From Chitinophagaceae bacterium (GTDB lineage Bacteria > Bacteroidota > Bacteroidia > Chitinophagales > Chitinophagaceae): 38,636 nt of DNA. A program made the translations under genes and the position numbers. The notes under the pieces are model-generated. The model did no database searches, was not told the origin of the DNA, and worked only from the letters and a program-made list of their open reading frames with translations. Location: assembly GCA_019747705.1 (NCBI GenBank), contig JAIEQM010000121.1, positions 1 through 38,636 on the forward strand, given 5' to 3'. Positions 1-7,624 of this stretch are shown here, in pieces (position 1 is the stretch's first letter; each line of letters starts with the position of its first letter).

Positions 1-9
1 CCTATGTCC

Positions 10-53
10 ATAACTAATTAATTTAGGCAAAAATAGCTAAAATAATTAGTTAT
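10..53. repeat. Imperfect hairpin, AT-rich
   Basis: Positions 10-20 (ATAACTAATTA) pair perfectly with 43-53 (TAATTAGTTAT). After one A/A mismatch the stem continues for five pairs (22-26 with 37-41), leaving a 10-nt loop. No T-run follows, so a terminator is only one option; an operator or element end is also possible. The upstream gene is outside the window. Confidence 0.5.
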
Positions 54-84
54 TCCAAATTGCGGATAGTCATTCGTTTTTCTT

Positions 85-149
85 ACTGGTTGGTGTCCTC
101 ACCAACCAGTTTTTAGTATCAGATTTCGGTTGGTGAAGACACCAACCGA
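85..149. repeat. Twin-hairpin palindromic element, copy 1
   Basis: Two adjacent hairpins share a GGTTGGTG/CACCAACC core. The first is 85-95 with 100-110 (11-bp perfect stem, loop TCCT). The second is 126-135 with 140-149 (10-bp perfect stem, loop AAGA). The loops are near reverse complements, so the whole element is also a large inverted repeat. A decayed second copy lies about 285 bp downstream. No transposase is associated. It looks like a small dispersed palindromic repeat. Confidence 0.75.
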
Positions 150-155
150 TAAAAT

Positions 156-364
156 AATTTGTAACGGCTGCAAGTATAATTATAATCAAGAGTTCGATTA
201 TATGCCAGGTATTGGAATTACTAAATTTTGGTGGTTTATTTCCCCAATGACTGATTTAATAACAGAAGATATTAAAAACCCATATAGAAGCAGGCATGTT
301 ATTTTTTCACCGGCTAAATAGTAATGTTAATCATCAATAGCATAATTTATCTGTAGAATTTTTT
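156..364. other. AT-rich spacer without a convincing gene
   Basis: This stretch between the two palindromic repeat copies has no well supported gene. One 63-codon frame (130-321, plus) would start at a TTG inside the first repeat and has no signal peptide, no recognisable family and no upstream promoter box. It may be the eroded end of a former gene. Confidence 0.4.
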
Positions 365-371
365 TTTTCTT

Positions 372-440
372 ACTGGGTGGTGTCATCACCAACCAGTTTT
401 TAAGTAGCAGGTTCGTTTTGTGAAGACACCAACAGATAAA
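372..440. repeat. Twin-hairpin palindromic element, decayed copy 2
   Basis: Direct repeat of the element at 85-149, in the same order. The first hairpin (CTGGGTGGTG / CACCAACCAG) has one mismatch. The second (around 413-436) has lost most pairing although the GTGAAGACACCAAC half is kept. The flanking context (T-run then CTTACT; GATAAAA after) is shared by both copies, so the repeat unit is a little longer than the hairpins. Confidence 0.7.
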
Positions 441-451
441 ACAACAGTACC

Positions 452-459
452 TACGTTTG
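452..459 (+). promoter_or_regulatory. Candidate -7 box (TACGTTTG)
   Basis: Matches the Bacteroidota -7 consensus TAnnTTTG exactly and lies 45 nt before the start at 505. I see no well spaced -33 TTG. Confidence 0.4.
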
Positions 460-504
460 ACCATCTCCCGCTGGGCAAAAAATCTGTAACTAAAAGCTTA
501 ATTT

Positions 505-888
505 ATGCGTTTTATAATATTTCTATTAGTCATTTCTCCATTATTTGGGGCTTCTCAACCGAGTAAAGAAGATAAAAAAGGAAGAATTCAAGTTGAACGT
601 TTGCCCTTTAAAAATGATTCTTGCCTGGTAACAGGGGCTATTCTCGACTTTTTAAGTAATGAAAAATTGAAACTTTGTGATTTTTGGATTAATAATAAAC
701 GGTACGACTGTGATTCTTCTTGTAATTTTTTAATTTTTCTTAATCCAGGCCGCTATATTATTGAAGCTCGAAGTTTTGGCTATGAAAATTTAAAATATAA
801 ATTCCGCATTAAAAAAAACGAACAAATCAGATTTAGGTTCTACTTATTTCCATTTAAAAGTAAAAAACTTCAAAAAAATATTCATTAA
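505..888 (+). CDS. Small secreted protein, possible carboxypeptidase regulatory-like fold
   Basis: A 127-residue protein with an N-terminal signal peptide (MRFIIFLLVISPLFGAS) and a single beta-rich domain. The middle (VTGAILDF around residue 42, then NPGRYIIEARSFGYENL around 82-98) resembles the G-x-I-x-D opening and P-G-x-Y ... GY ending of carboxypeptidase regulatory-like domains, which are common in Bacteroidota envelope proteins. The family assignment is inference from this pattern. Codon use is strongly AT-biased compared with the DUF5686 gene, whose convergent stop is only 3 nt away. This suggests a recently acquired or fast-evolving gene. No operon partner is visible; a TAnnTTTG box lies 45 nt upstream. 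Confidence 0.6.
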   Translation: MRFIIFLLVISPLFGASQPSKEDKKGRIQVERLPFKNDSCLVTGAILDFLSNEKLKLCDFWINNKRYDCDSSCNFLIFLNPGRYIIEARSFGYENLKYKFRIKKNEQIRFRFYLFPFKSKKLQKNIH

Positions 889-891
889 CCA

Positions 892-3426
892 TCAAAACTG
901 CAGTCTGAAACTCCCAAACACACCAAACCTTTTGGTTGCACTTACAGCATTATTGGGCAATACCCGCCATATTAAATCAATACGCAGTACTTTAAAAATA
1001 TTATCAACACCGGTACCGAGTTCCATATAGGTTTTATCTCCCAGTGTTTGAAAAGGGAACCAACCTTTACCTGTTACAAAATCAAATTTCATTGTGTTTT
1101 CATCATAATACTGTCCCACATAATTGAGTTTTTTATTGGCTTCACTCAAATTGCCCCACAGCATTTTGGCGGTCCAGAACTGGCGGAGTTTTAATTTACG
1201 TGTGGGTTTGATTAAACGGAACATACCATTGCCCACATTGTGTTCAAAGTTGATGCCTGCATAACGGTCGCTGATGTATTCATACCGGTTCATTAAGTTA
1301 AACGCATGTTTATTGTAGTAATAAATTTCATTGCCGGGATGTATTTCCAGCATGGTAAACGGCAATGTGCCAAATACTCGGCCACCATACACATTGTAAT
1401 AAATTTCACCCAGGCCGCCAATCTTTAAATAATCACTTACGGATAAACTGATTTTATTGTAATTGTATTTGCTGTTGAGCACACCAGCAATGCCTTTTGA
1501 ATATTTTAATTCAGCAATGGGGTAGGGGCTACCCAAACTGCTTCTTAAGAATGTTCCTTCAATAAAACGTTCTAAGTATGCAAACCGCACACGAAAGGTG
1601 ACCTCTGTGTTGTTAAGTGTTTCACCGCTGCCCGGCTCCTGGAAATAACTGATATTGGGCAATGCACGCACAGGAGTAAACTGCTTATGCGAAGCCATCA
1701 CACCAAATGTAAAACCACTGTTGGTTTCTTTTGAATATTCAATCTTCTGCTGTTCAACTTTTAAAAATTTAAACGGCACGCCTCTTTTACGGATAGCGAG
1801 TGAAAAGATATTATCCTGACCTACTTCGTCATAATATATTTGTCCGAAATCAAAATCGTTGAGATAAGAAAGATACAATCGCTCCCGTGGATTCTTTTTA
1901 AATAAATGCGTTACTTCAAATTGCCCTTTAAACTTTTGATCTCTGATGCCGTATGCTAAATAACCACGCAACCACCACTTTTTACTGAAAGCAGTGCTGG
2001 TACCAAAATCAAAACGTGGACGGATGCCTTCAATACGATCGTAACTCAGCGCATTAAACCAGGGGCCATATTCATAATTACCAATGGGTTTATAACCTGT
2101 TGCAAGAAACGTAATGGTGTTGGTATATTTTTTAAAGAGCGGCATTTTTTGCAGTGTATCCACCATTGCATAAATGGCTTTTTCATTTTTGCTGAGTGTA
2201 TCATGCCGTTCTTTTTGCCAGTATGTTTCCGTATGTTCTGATGATCCCGGTAGCAGTACAGTTTCTTCTAACTTTTTATTTTTCATTAAAGCTTCCCACA
2301 CATTGCCTGAGTTAATTTTTATTGATTGATAGGTTGTTGTTTTACGGCCTGTAACACCAAATTTTTGTTTACCAATAGCTGATACATCCACCACAAACTT
2401 GTCTTTGTACAAAAACCAGATACTGTCATTAATAAATTTATATTCCTGTATTACACTCAGCTTATCTACAAAATTCACATTGGCTCCTTCTGATAAACGC
2501 AGGTTCATTTTCTGAATGGCAAAGGTGGAATCATGTACCCAGCAATCGCCCACAAATGTATTTTCACCCTGGTGTTTGGGTGCAAACACCAGATGAAAAA
2601 AACGTTTGCCTCCTACGTATTGCGTATCTGTGAGCCGGTAATTATAAAAGGCATCTCCGTTATCGGATACCGGGCTCACAAAACGTTTATCAAAAACGGG
2701 AATGTAATTATTGTACACATTTACATTCTGGTCCATCCCGCCCAGCAGTTTTTGCACGCTTTCATTTTTTAAACCTGATGTGCGGCTGGCTTTAATTTCT
2801 TCTCTTCGTTTAACCGGAGTTTTTTGATAATAGTAATCAGAAATAGTTTCTGTTAAAAACACCGGGAGAAAAGGTTTGTCTTCGCTGGTGCTGTCAATGG
2901 TCTGGTCAATCACAAAACCAAAGGGGCGCAGTAATTTTATATTTTTAAATTTTTCTGAATTGAATTTATTTAAATCAATTTCCAGTTTATTATAGAGTTC
3001 ATATCCAAAGTTCTCAAAACGGTACCGGTCGTTAAAGGGTTTTTTCGCTACCACTTTCCGCCACAAATACCAGCCTCTTGTTTTCTTTGATTTTACCACC
3101 ACTTCTTTTTCCATTCGCCCCCGCTCCAGCAAAACGGTTACAAAAAGTGTATCTCCCTTTGGTTTACTAAGGGCAACGCTGTAATTCTTGTAACCCACAT
3201 AGGTAACCAGCAGCGAATCATCAAGTTTATCCGCATCAACCCTCAAAGAAAAATGCCCGGAGCTATCGCTGAGTTTTCCGATACCACTTGTTTTTAATAA
3301 TACCGAAGCAAAGGGGATGGGCTCTTCTGAATGGGAATCCTTAATATAGCCGGATATAACTTTTGATTGTGAAAATCCAAAGGTGCATAAAAACAACAAA
3401 GCGGTCAGTACAACTGCAAAACGCAT
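892..3426 (-). CDS. DUF5686 family outer-membrane protein with carboxypeptidase-like regulatory domain
   Basis: An 844-residue protein. Residues 1-19 are a signal peptide (ending FGFSQ). Residues about 22-105 are a carboxypeptidase-like regulatory domain (SGYIKDSHSEEPIPFASVLL, then SDSSGHFSL and VGYKNY), the usual N-terminal module of Bacteroidota outer-membrane proteins. The remainder matches the DUF5686 type: a soluble segment followed by alternating polar/hydrophobic strands to a terminal FRLQF, typical of an outer-membrane barrel. Function is unknown; proteins of this kind are found widely in the phylum as single genes. The start ATG at 3426 directly precedes a good signal peptide. It is divergent from the membrane protein gene at 3596 and ends 3 nt from the convergent small gene at 505-888. 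Confidence 0.85.
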   Translation of the reverse strand: MRFAVVLTALLFLCTFGFSQSKVISGYIKDSHSEEPIPFASVLLKTSGIGKLSDSSGHFSLRVDADKLDDSLLVTYVGYKNYSVALSKPKGDTLFVTVLLERGRMEKEVVVKSKKTRGWYLWRKVVAKKPFNDRYRFENFGYELYNKLEIDLNKFNSEKFKNIKLLRPFGFVIDQTIDSTSEDKPFLPVFLTETISDYYYQKTPVKRREEIKASRTSGLKNESVQKLLGGMDQNVNVYNNYIPVFDKRFVSPVSDNGDAFYNYRLTDTQYVGGKRFFHLVFAPKHQGENTFVGDCWVHDSTFAIQKMNLRLSEGANVNFVDKLSVIQEYKFINDSIWFLYKDKFVVDVSAIGKQKFGVTGRKTTTYQSIKINSGNVWEALMKNKKLEETVLLPGSSEHTETYWQKERHDTLSKNEKAIYAMVDTLQKMPLFKKYTNTITFLATGYKPIGNYEYGPWFNALSYDRIEGIRPRFDFGTSTAFSKKWWLRGYLAYGIRDQKFKGQFEVTHLFKKNPRERLYLSYLNDFDFGQIYYDEVGQDNIFSLAIRKRGVPFKFLKVEQQKIEYSKETNSGFTFGVMASHKQFTPVRALPNISYFQEPGSGETLNNTEVTFRVRFAYLERFIEGTFLRSSLGSPYPIAELKYSKGIAGVLNSKYNYNKISLSVSDYLKIGGLGEIYYNVYGGRVFGTLPFTMLEIHPGNEIYYYNKHAFNLMNRYEYISDRYAGINFEHNVGNGMFRLIKPTRKLKLRQFWTAKMLWGNLSEANKKLNYVGQYYDENTMKFDFVTGKGWFPFQTLGDKTYMELGTGVDNIFKVLRIDLIWRVLPNNAVSATKRFGVFGSFRLQF

Positions 3427-3546
3427 TTTGGAAAACAGGGTTAAAATGAGCGGTAAAAATAATCATTCAATACCGGTTTTATGTCGTTTGTTTTACTTCA
3501 ACGGGTTTGTTTCAAACAAGAACTTGTTAAAAGAGCGGAATAAAAT

Positions 3547-3578
3547 TTGGAAGTTTCATAAAAGATGTGTTTACTTTG
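3547..3578 (+). promoter_or_regulatory. Candidate promoter for the membrane-protein/HTH/CreD cassette
   Basis: A TTG at 3547-3549 and a -7-like TACTTTG at 3572-3578 lie 22 nt apart, ending 17 nt before the ATG at 3596. The -7 box is one base shorter than TAnnTTTG. Confidence 0.4.
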
Positions 3579-3595
3579 TAATTCAAAGTGCTTTT

Positions 3596-4255
3596 ATGAA
3601 CAGCCGGAATCAACCAATCGAAACCTTACAGGATATCAAAAACATCATGAACCGCAGCAGCCGCTTTATTAGTTTAAGCGGTTTAAGTGGTGTAGCAGCA
3701 GGTGTGTGTGCACTGGTGGGAGCCTGGTTTGCACATGGTGTTATTAACAGTGGCTCAACTGCCCGTTATCCATCAAAGCATTTAAGTGATTATGTTTTAT
3801 CTGATTCTGCTATCCCCACCATGCGTGCTTTTATGGGCGACCGTTTGTTTCAAATAGCAGTACTCACATTCATTGCTGCTTTTGGCTTTTCGTTTTTATT
3901 TACCTATTTGCGTAGCCGCAAAGAAAATATTCCTGTTTGGGGAACAGCAGCACGCCGCTTAATGTGGAATGTGTTATTGCCCATGATGGTGGGGGGCATC
4001 TTTTTGCTGAAACTGATTGAAGCAGGTGTTATCGGTTTAATTGCACCCGGCTGTTTAATTTTTTATGGTTTGGCATTAATTAACGGAAGCAAGTTTACAT
4101 TGGGAGAAATCAGGTATTTAGGCTATGCCAATGTGCTGCTTGGTTTGATCAACTGCTGGTATCCCGGTTTGGGCATTTATTTCTGGGCGATGGGTTTTGG
4201 CGTGCTGCATATTGTATATGGAGTTGTAATGTGGAATAAATATGAACGTGCTTAA
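3596..4255 (+). CDS. Integral membrane protein of CreD cassette
   Basis: A 219-residue protein with about five or six hydrophobic segments, starting at residue ~25 and ending with a long one near 185-210. The reading frame is open further upstream, but the ATG at 3596 fits better: it follows a candidate promoter by 17 nt and avoids overlapping the divergent gene. I do not recognise a named domain. It is followed after 22 nt by a winged-helix regulator and then another membrane protein and creD, all on the same strand, so a role in the same envelope-related module is likely. Confidence 0.7.
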   Translation: MNSRNQPIETLQDIKNIMNRSSRFISLSGLSGVAAGVCALVGAWFAHGVINSGSTARYPSKHLSDYVLSDSAIPTMRAFMGDRLFQIAVLTFIAAFGFSFLFTYLRSRKENIPVWGTAARRLMWNVLLPMMVGGIFLLKLIEAGVIGLIAPGCLIFYGLALINGSKFTLGEIRYLGYANVLLGLINCWYPGLGIYFWAMGFGVLHIVYGVVMWNKYERA

Positions 4256-4277
4256 ATTGTGAATCTGAATTGGTGTA

Positions 4278-4580
4278 ATGAAAAATCCGATTGAACAGCT
4301 ACAAAAAGTTTTTGACAGCCGTGTGCGGCTGGGCATCATGAGCGCATTGATGGTGAATGATGCTGTGAGCTTTAATGAACTGAAAGAACTGATACAGGTA
4401 ACTGATGGCAACCTGGCCAGTCATTTAAAAGCGCTGGAAGAAAATGGTTTACTAAAAGTAAACAAGGGATTTGTGGGCCGAAAAACAAATACAACGTACA
4501 GCGTAACCAAAGTGGGCGAACGTTCTTTTCGCCAGCACCTGGATGCATTGGAGCAAATGATCAAACAAATGGGAAAGTAA
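4278..4580 (+). CDS. Winged-helix transcriptional regulator (HTH_34 / MarR-ArsR-like)
   Basis: A 100-residue single-domain DNA-binding protein. Residues 10-60 form the helix-turn-helix: VRLGIMSALM, then SFNELKELIQVTDGNLASHL as positioning and recognition helices. Residues about 62-80 (GLLKVNKGFVGRKTNTTYSV) form the beta wing, and a C-terminal helix probably dimerises. This is the pattern of the small winged-helix family often found beside creD in Bacteroidota. No effector or metal-binding cysteines are present, so it senses something other than metal through thiols. It sits inside the cassette (22 nt after one membrane protein, 23 nt before the next), suggesting autoregulation. Confidence 0.85.
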   Translation: MKNPIEQLQKVFDSRVRLGIMSALMVNDAVSFNELKELIQVTDGNLASHLKALEENGLLKVNKGFVGRKTNTTYSVTKVGERSFRQHLDALEQMIKQMGK

Positions 4581-4603
4581 TTTTTTTATATCTATACTTT
4601 GAA

Positions 4604-5122
4604 ATGCAAAGCACTTTTAAAATGAATAACTTCTTATCCTGCAAACAACTCAACAAACGAATTAAAACACTCACCCTGTTTTTTATGGCAGCGCTTCTCA
4701 TCAGCGGTATTACTGCTTTTGATCCTGCTTTCTTTTTAAAGCCGTTGCTAACTTTTTTTCCTTCCACACATGATGCATCCGGTACCGGTTACTGGCTGCA
4801 TTATGTGTATGCGGGTTTGGAAACATCATCAGCCCAATATCCTTTTTTATTGTATGGATATGACTGGCTTGCCTTTGCTCATATTATGATTGCCATTCTT
4901 TTCATTGGTGTTTACAAAGAGCCGGTAAGAAATAAATGGGTAATTGACTTTGCCATCATCTCCTGCATTGCTATTCTTCCTTTTGCATTTGTATGCGGCC
5001 ACATAAGACAAATACCCATTGGCTGGCGGTTGATTGATTGCTCTTTTGGCATCTTTGGTTTACTGCCACTTGCCCTTTTACGAAATAGTATTTCCCAACT
5101 TGAACATAAAAACAAAAAATAA
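4604..5122 (+). CDS. Four-helix membrane protein of CreD cassette
   Basis: A 172-residue protein with about four membrane segments (near 22-45, 82-105, 112-130 and 140-160 by eye). The loop IGVYKEPVRNKWVIDF and the segment GHIRQIPIGWRLIDCSFGIF look conserved, and I recall similar proteins next to creD and HTH regulators in related genomes. No function is known. A box TATACTTTG lies at 4593-4601, immediately before this start. If that box is an active promoter, translation would begin at the second ATG (4622, MNNFLSCKQL) instead. It precedes creD by 110 nt. Confidence 0.7.
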   Translation: MQSTFKMNNFLSCKQLNKRIKTLTLFFMAALLISGITAFDPAFFLKPLLTFFPSTHDASGTGYWLHYVYAGLETSSAQYPFLLYGYDWLAFAHIMIAILFIGVYKEPVRNKWVIDFAIISCIAILPFAFVCGHIRQIPIGWRLIDCSFGIFGLLPLALLRNSISQLEHKNKK

Positions 5123-5232
5123 TGCCGCTTACAAATAGTATTTATAGCACAGTTTACTTAAGGGCGGTATTATACAATAACAAGATTTAAACAGCTTTTA
5201 TTGAATTCTTTAATTTTTAAAATTGGTATAAA

Positions 5233-6585
5233 ATGGAAACGCAACAAACACAATCTTTCTGGCAACGCAACAGCATTATGATTAAAGCTGTGGTTGTGGG
5301 TTTTTTAATTCTTATTCTTTTAATTCCCACCGGTTTTATTCAGAGCCTTGTACAGGAGCGGCAGGAGCGGCAGCAGCAGGTAATTGCTGAAGTAAGCTCC
5401 AAGTGGGCAAGCGGACAAAAAATTTCCGGTCCGTTTTTATTGGTGCCGTATGTTACCAATGAAAAAGATGAAAAGGGAAATCCTTACACCGTAACACGTA
5501 ATGCTTATTTTCTTCCGGAGCAATTAAACATCAATGGAAAGCTCATTCCTGAAATCAGAAACCGCAGCATTTATAAAGTAGCGCTGTATAAAACAGATAT
5601 GAAACTGAGCGGCACATTTGCACCACTTGATTTTAAAACACTCAATATTGACCCTGCTTCAGTGAAATGGAATGAGTTACGTTTTTGCATGGGGTTAACA
5701 GATAACCGTGGTATTGCAGAACAACTTCAACTCCATTTCAATAATGCAACTATTGAAATGAATCCTGATCTTCCTGCAAACACCATAGCATCAGCAGGTG
5801 TTAATGCAATGCTGCCTGCAAGCATTGCAACCGATACAGGCAGCCATACTTTTTCAGTAAACCTAAAACTCAACGGATCAGAACGTTTGTTCTTTACACC
5901 CGTGGGTAAGCAAACACAAGTGCAGTTGCAATCAGACTACAACAATGCATCATTCACGGGTTTGTATCTGCCTGCAGAATCACCTTCGCTTGACAGTGGT
6001 TTTAATGCCAAATGGAATATTTCTTATTTCACCCGTTCCTTTCCGCAAAGCTGGAAAGATGAGAAGGTGAATATTGATGACGCTGCTTTTGGTGTGGAGT
6101 TATTACAGGGCATGGACTCTTACAGCAAAACCATGCGGAGTGTAAAATATGCATTGCTGTTTATTGCACTCACTTTTTGTATTTTCTTTTTTATAGAAGT
6201 ATTACAGAAAAGAAGTGTACATCCCTTGCAGTATGTACTGGTGGGTTTTGCATTGTGTATTTTTTATACACTGTTGCTTTCCGTTTCAGAATACATTGGT
6301 TTTGATTTTGGATATGCTATTGCAGATGTTGCAACAGTTGGGTTAATTACATTGTACATCCAATCTGTATTTGGCAAATGGAGTATTGCCGCAGGTTTCT
6401 TTGTTTTTCTTTCGGCATTGTATGGAATGATTTATATACTCATCCAGTTGCAGGATGGTTCATTACTGTTTGGAAGTATTGGTTTATTTATACTGCTGGC
6501 AGTTGTAATGTATTATTCAAGAAAGATTGACTGGAGCGGTGGCCGTAAACAGGTTACGGAAAGTATTCCTGTTACCGGAGAATAA
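5233..6585 (+). CDS. creD: CreD family inner-membrane protein
   Basis: A 450-residue protein of the CreD family (PF06123 type). Residues about 15-36 form an N-terminal membrane anchor ending in LIPTGFIQSLVQERQERQQQ, then SSKWASGQKISGPFLLVPY, which is the recognisable CreD opening. A large periplasmic domain follows to about 300, and the last 150 residues hold about five membrane helices. In enterobacteria creD is controlled by the CreBC two-component system and affects envelope integrity and beta-lactam response. Here no creB or creC is present; a winged-helix regulator two genes upstream probably takes that role. The exact function of CreD is not established. Confidence 0.9.
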   Translation: METQQTQSFWQRNSIMIKAVVVGFLILILLIPTGFIQSLVQERQERQQQVIAEVSSKWASGQKISGPFLLVPYVTNEKDEKGNPYTVTRNAYFLPEQLNINGKLIPEIRNRSIYKVALYKTDMKLSGTFAPLDFKTLNIDPASVKWNELRFCMGLTDNRGIAEQLQLHFNNATIEMNPDLPANTIASAGVNAMLPASIATDTGSHTFSVNLKLNGSERLFFTPVGKQTQVQLQSDYNNASFTGLYLPAESPSLDSGFNAKWNISYFTRSFPQSWKDEKVNIDDAAFGVELLQGMDSYSKTMRSVKYALLFIALTFCIFFFIEVLQKRSVHPLQYVLVGFALCIFYTLLLSVSEYIGFDFGYAIADVATVGLITLYIQSVFGKWSIAAGFFVFLSALYGMIYILIQLQDGSLLFGSIGLFILLAVVMYYSRKIDWSGGRKQVTESIPVTGE

Positions 6586-6635
6586 ATGTTTATTGCAGAA
6601 ACTAAATAATTTACATAAAATAAAAAGTACAATAC

Positions 6636-6986
6636 ATGAAAAGTTTCCAATATGCCCTGCAGGGCTTACTTACTGCCATCAGAAGTGAAGTGAACATGCG
6701 TTTCCACATTGTGGCTGCAGTACTTGTTTGCACTGCGGGCATTTGGTTACAGTTGCAATGGAGCGAGTGGGTTGCTGTTGCCTTTGCCATTACATTGGTA
6801 GTTGTTCTTGAACTGTTGAATACGGCTGTTGAACAACTCTGCAATGCTGTTACAACAGAACAAAACCCGTTTATTAAAAAGGCAAAAGATATTGCCGCTG
6901 CAGCCGTGCTGATGGCATCCATTGGAAGCGCCATTGCGGGGCTCATCATCTTTCTTCCTAAAATTATTTCACTCATCAACTCATAA
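6636..6986 (+). CDS. dgkA: Diacylglycerol/undecaprenol kinase family protein
   Basis: A 116-residue inner-membrane kinase of the DAGK_prokar family with three membrane helices. The hallmark ELLNTAVE motif is at residues 59-66 and KDIAAAAV at 84-91; an upstream RSEVNMRFH (16-24) supplies the conserved glutamate near the amphipathic N-terminal helix. Members phosphorylate diacylglycerol or undecaprenol with ATP. In Gram-positives the preferred substrate is undecaprenol; substrate here is not decidable from sequence. It begins 50 nt after creD and ends 6 nt before the DUF1361 gene, so it is likely in the same transcript as the next two genes. Confidence 0.9.
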   Translation: MKSFQYALQGLLTAIRSEVNMRFHIVAAVLVCTAGIWLQLQWSEWVAVAFAITLVVVLELLNTAVEQLCNAVTTEQNPFIKKAKDIAAAAVLMASIGSAIAGLIIFLPKIISLINS

Positions 6987-6992
6987 TATTTT

Positions 6993-7613
6993 ATGCGCCG
7001 CATACTTTTTTTTTCAGTTGGATTTACTATTCTCTTGTACATTTTTCGTGTGGCTTACACAGGAAGCTGGCTGTTCTTGTTCATTCCCTGGAATTTATTC
7101 CTGGCCTGGCTGCCCTTATTTTTCAGCGGGCTGATGCAAAGAACAGGAAGCAGAGCTGGTAAAATTGTATGGCCTGCTTTATGGTTATTGTTTCTGCCCA
7201 ATGCACCTTATATCATTACTGATTTATTTCATTTGGAACAGCGGCACGGTGTTCCGCTTTATTTTGATTTAATGCTGCTGTTCTCTGCTGCATGGAATGG
7301 ATTGCTCATGGGTTTGCTCTCCGTAAAGAATGTGGAAACAGAACTACTAAAATATTTTAGTATAGCAAAAGTAAAAGTGATGCTGTTGTTTATTTTCTTT
7401 CTCAGCGGCTTTGGAATTTACCTTGGCAGATATGACCGATACAACAGCTGGCATATTGTAACACAGCCTTTTGATTTACTCAGCAATATGGCGCTTTATA
7501 TTACACAACCCTTGCAACACCTGCACACCTGGGCAGTTACAGTTTTATTTGCAGTTGTTTTTTGGATGATGTATGAAACACTGCGGCAACTCCAACTTAT
7601 TTCCAAACAATAA
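6993..7613 (+). CDS. DUF1361 family membrane protein
   Basis: A 206-residue protein with six to seven predicted membrane helices. The conserved blocks of DUF1361 are visible: LFIPWNLFLAWLPL (28-43), LFLPNAPYIITDLFHLE (around 68-84) and SGFGIYLGRYDRYNSWHI (around 136-153). Function is unknown in this family. It lies 6 nt after the diacylglycerol kinase gene and 11 nt before the ferritin-like gene, an operon-like arrangement. Confidence 0.85.
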   Translation: MRRILFFSVGFTILLYIFRVAYTGSWLFLFIPWNLFLAWLPLFFSGLMQRTGSRAGKIVWPALWLLFLPNAPYIITDLFHLEQRHGVPLYFDLMLLFSAAWNGLLMGLLSVKNVETELLKYFSIAKVKVMLLFIFFLSGFGIYLGRYDRYNSWHIVTQPFDLLSNMALYITQPLQHLHTWAVTVLFAVVFWMMYETLRQLQLISKQ

Positions 7614-7624
7614 AATCAAACACC

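Noticed and set aside
170..215. Possible tRNA fragment (GTTCGA at about 192)
   Set aside because: No acceptor stem, D arm or anticodon arm can be placed around it.
130..321. 63-codon frame on plus strand near the left edge
   Set aside because: Starts with TTG inside a palindromic repeat, has no recognisable domain or promoter, and lies in an AT-rich eroded stretch.
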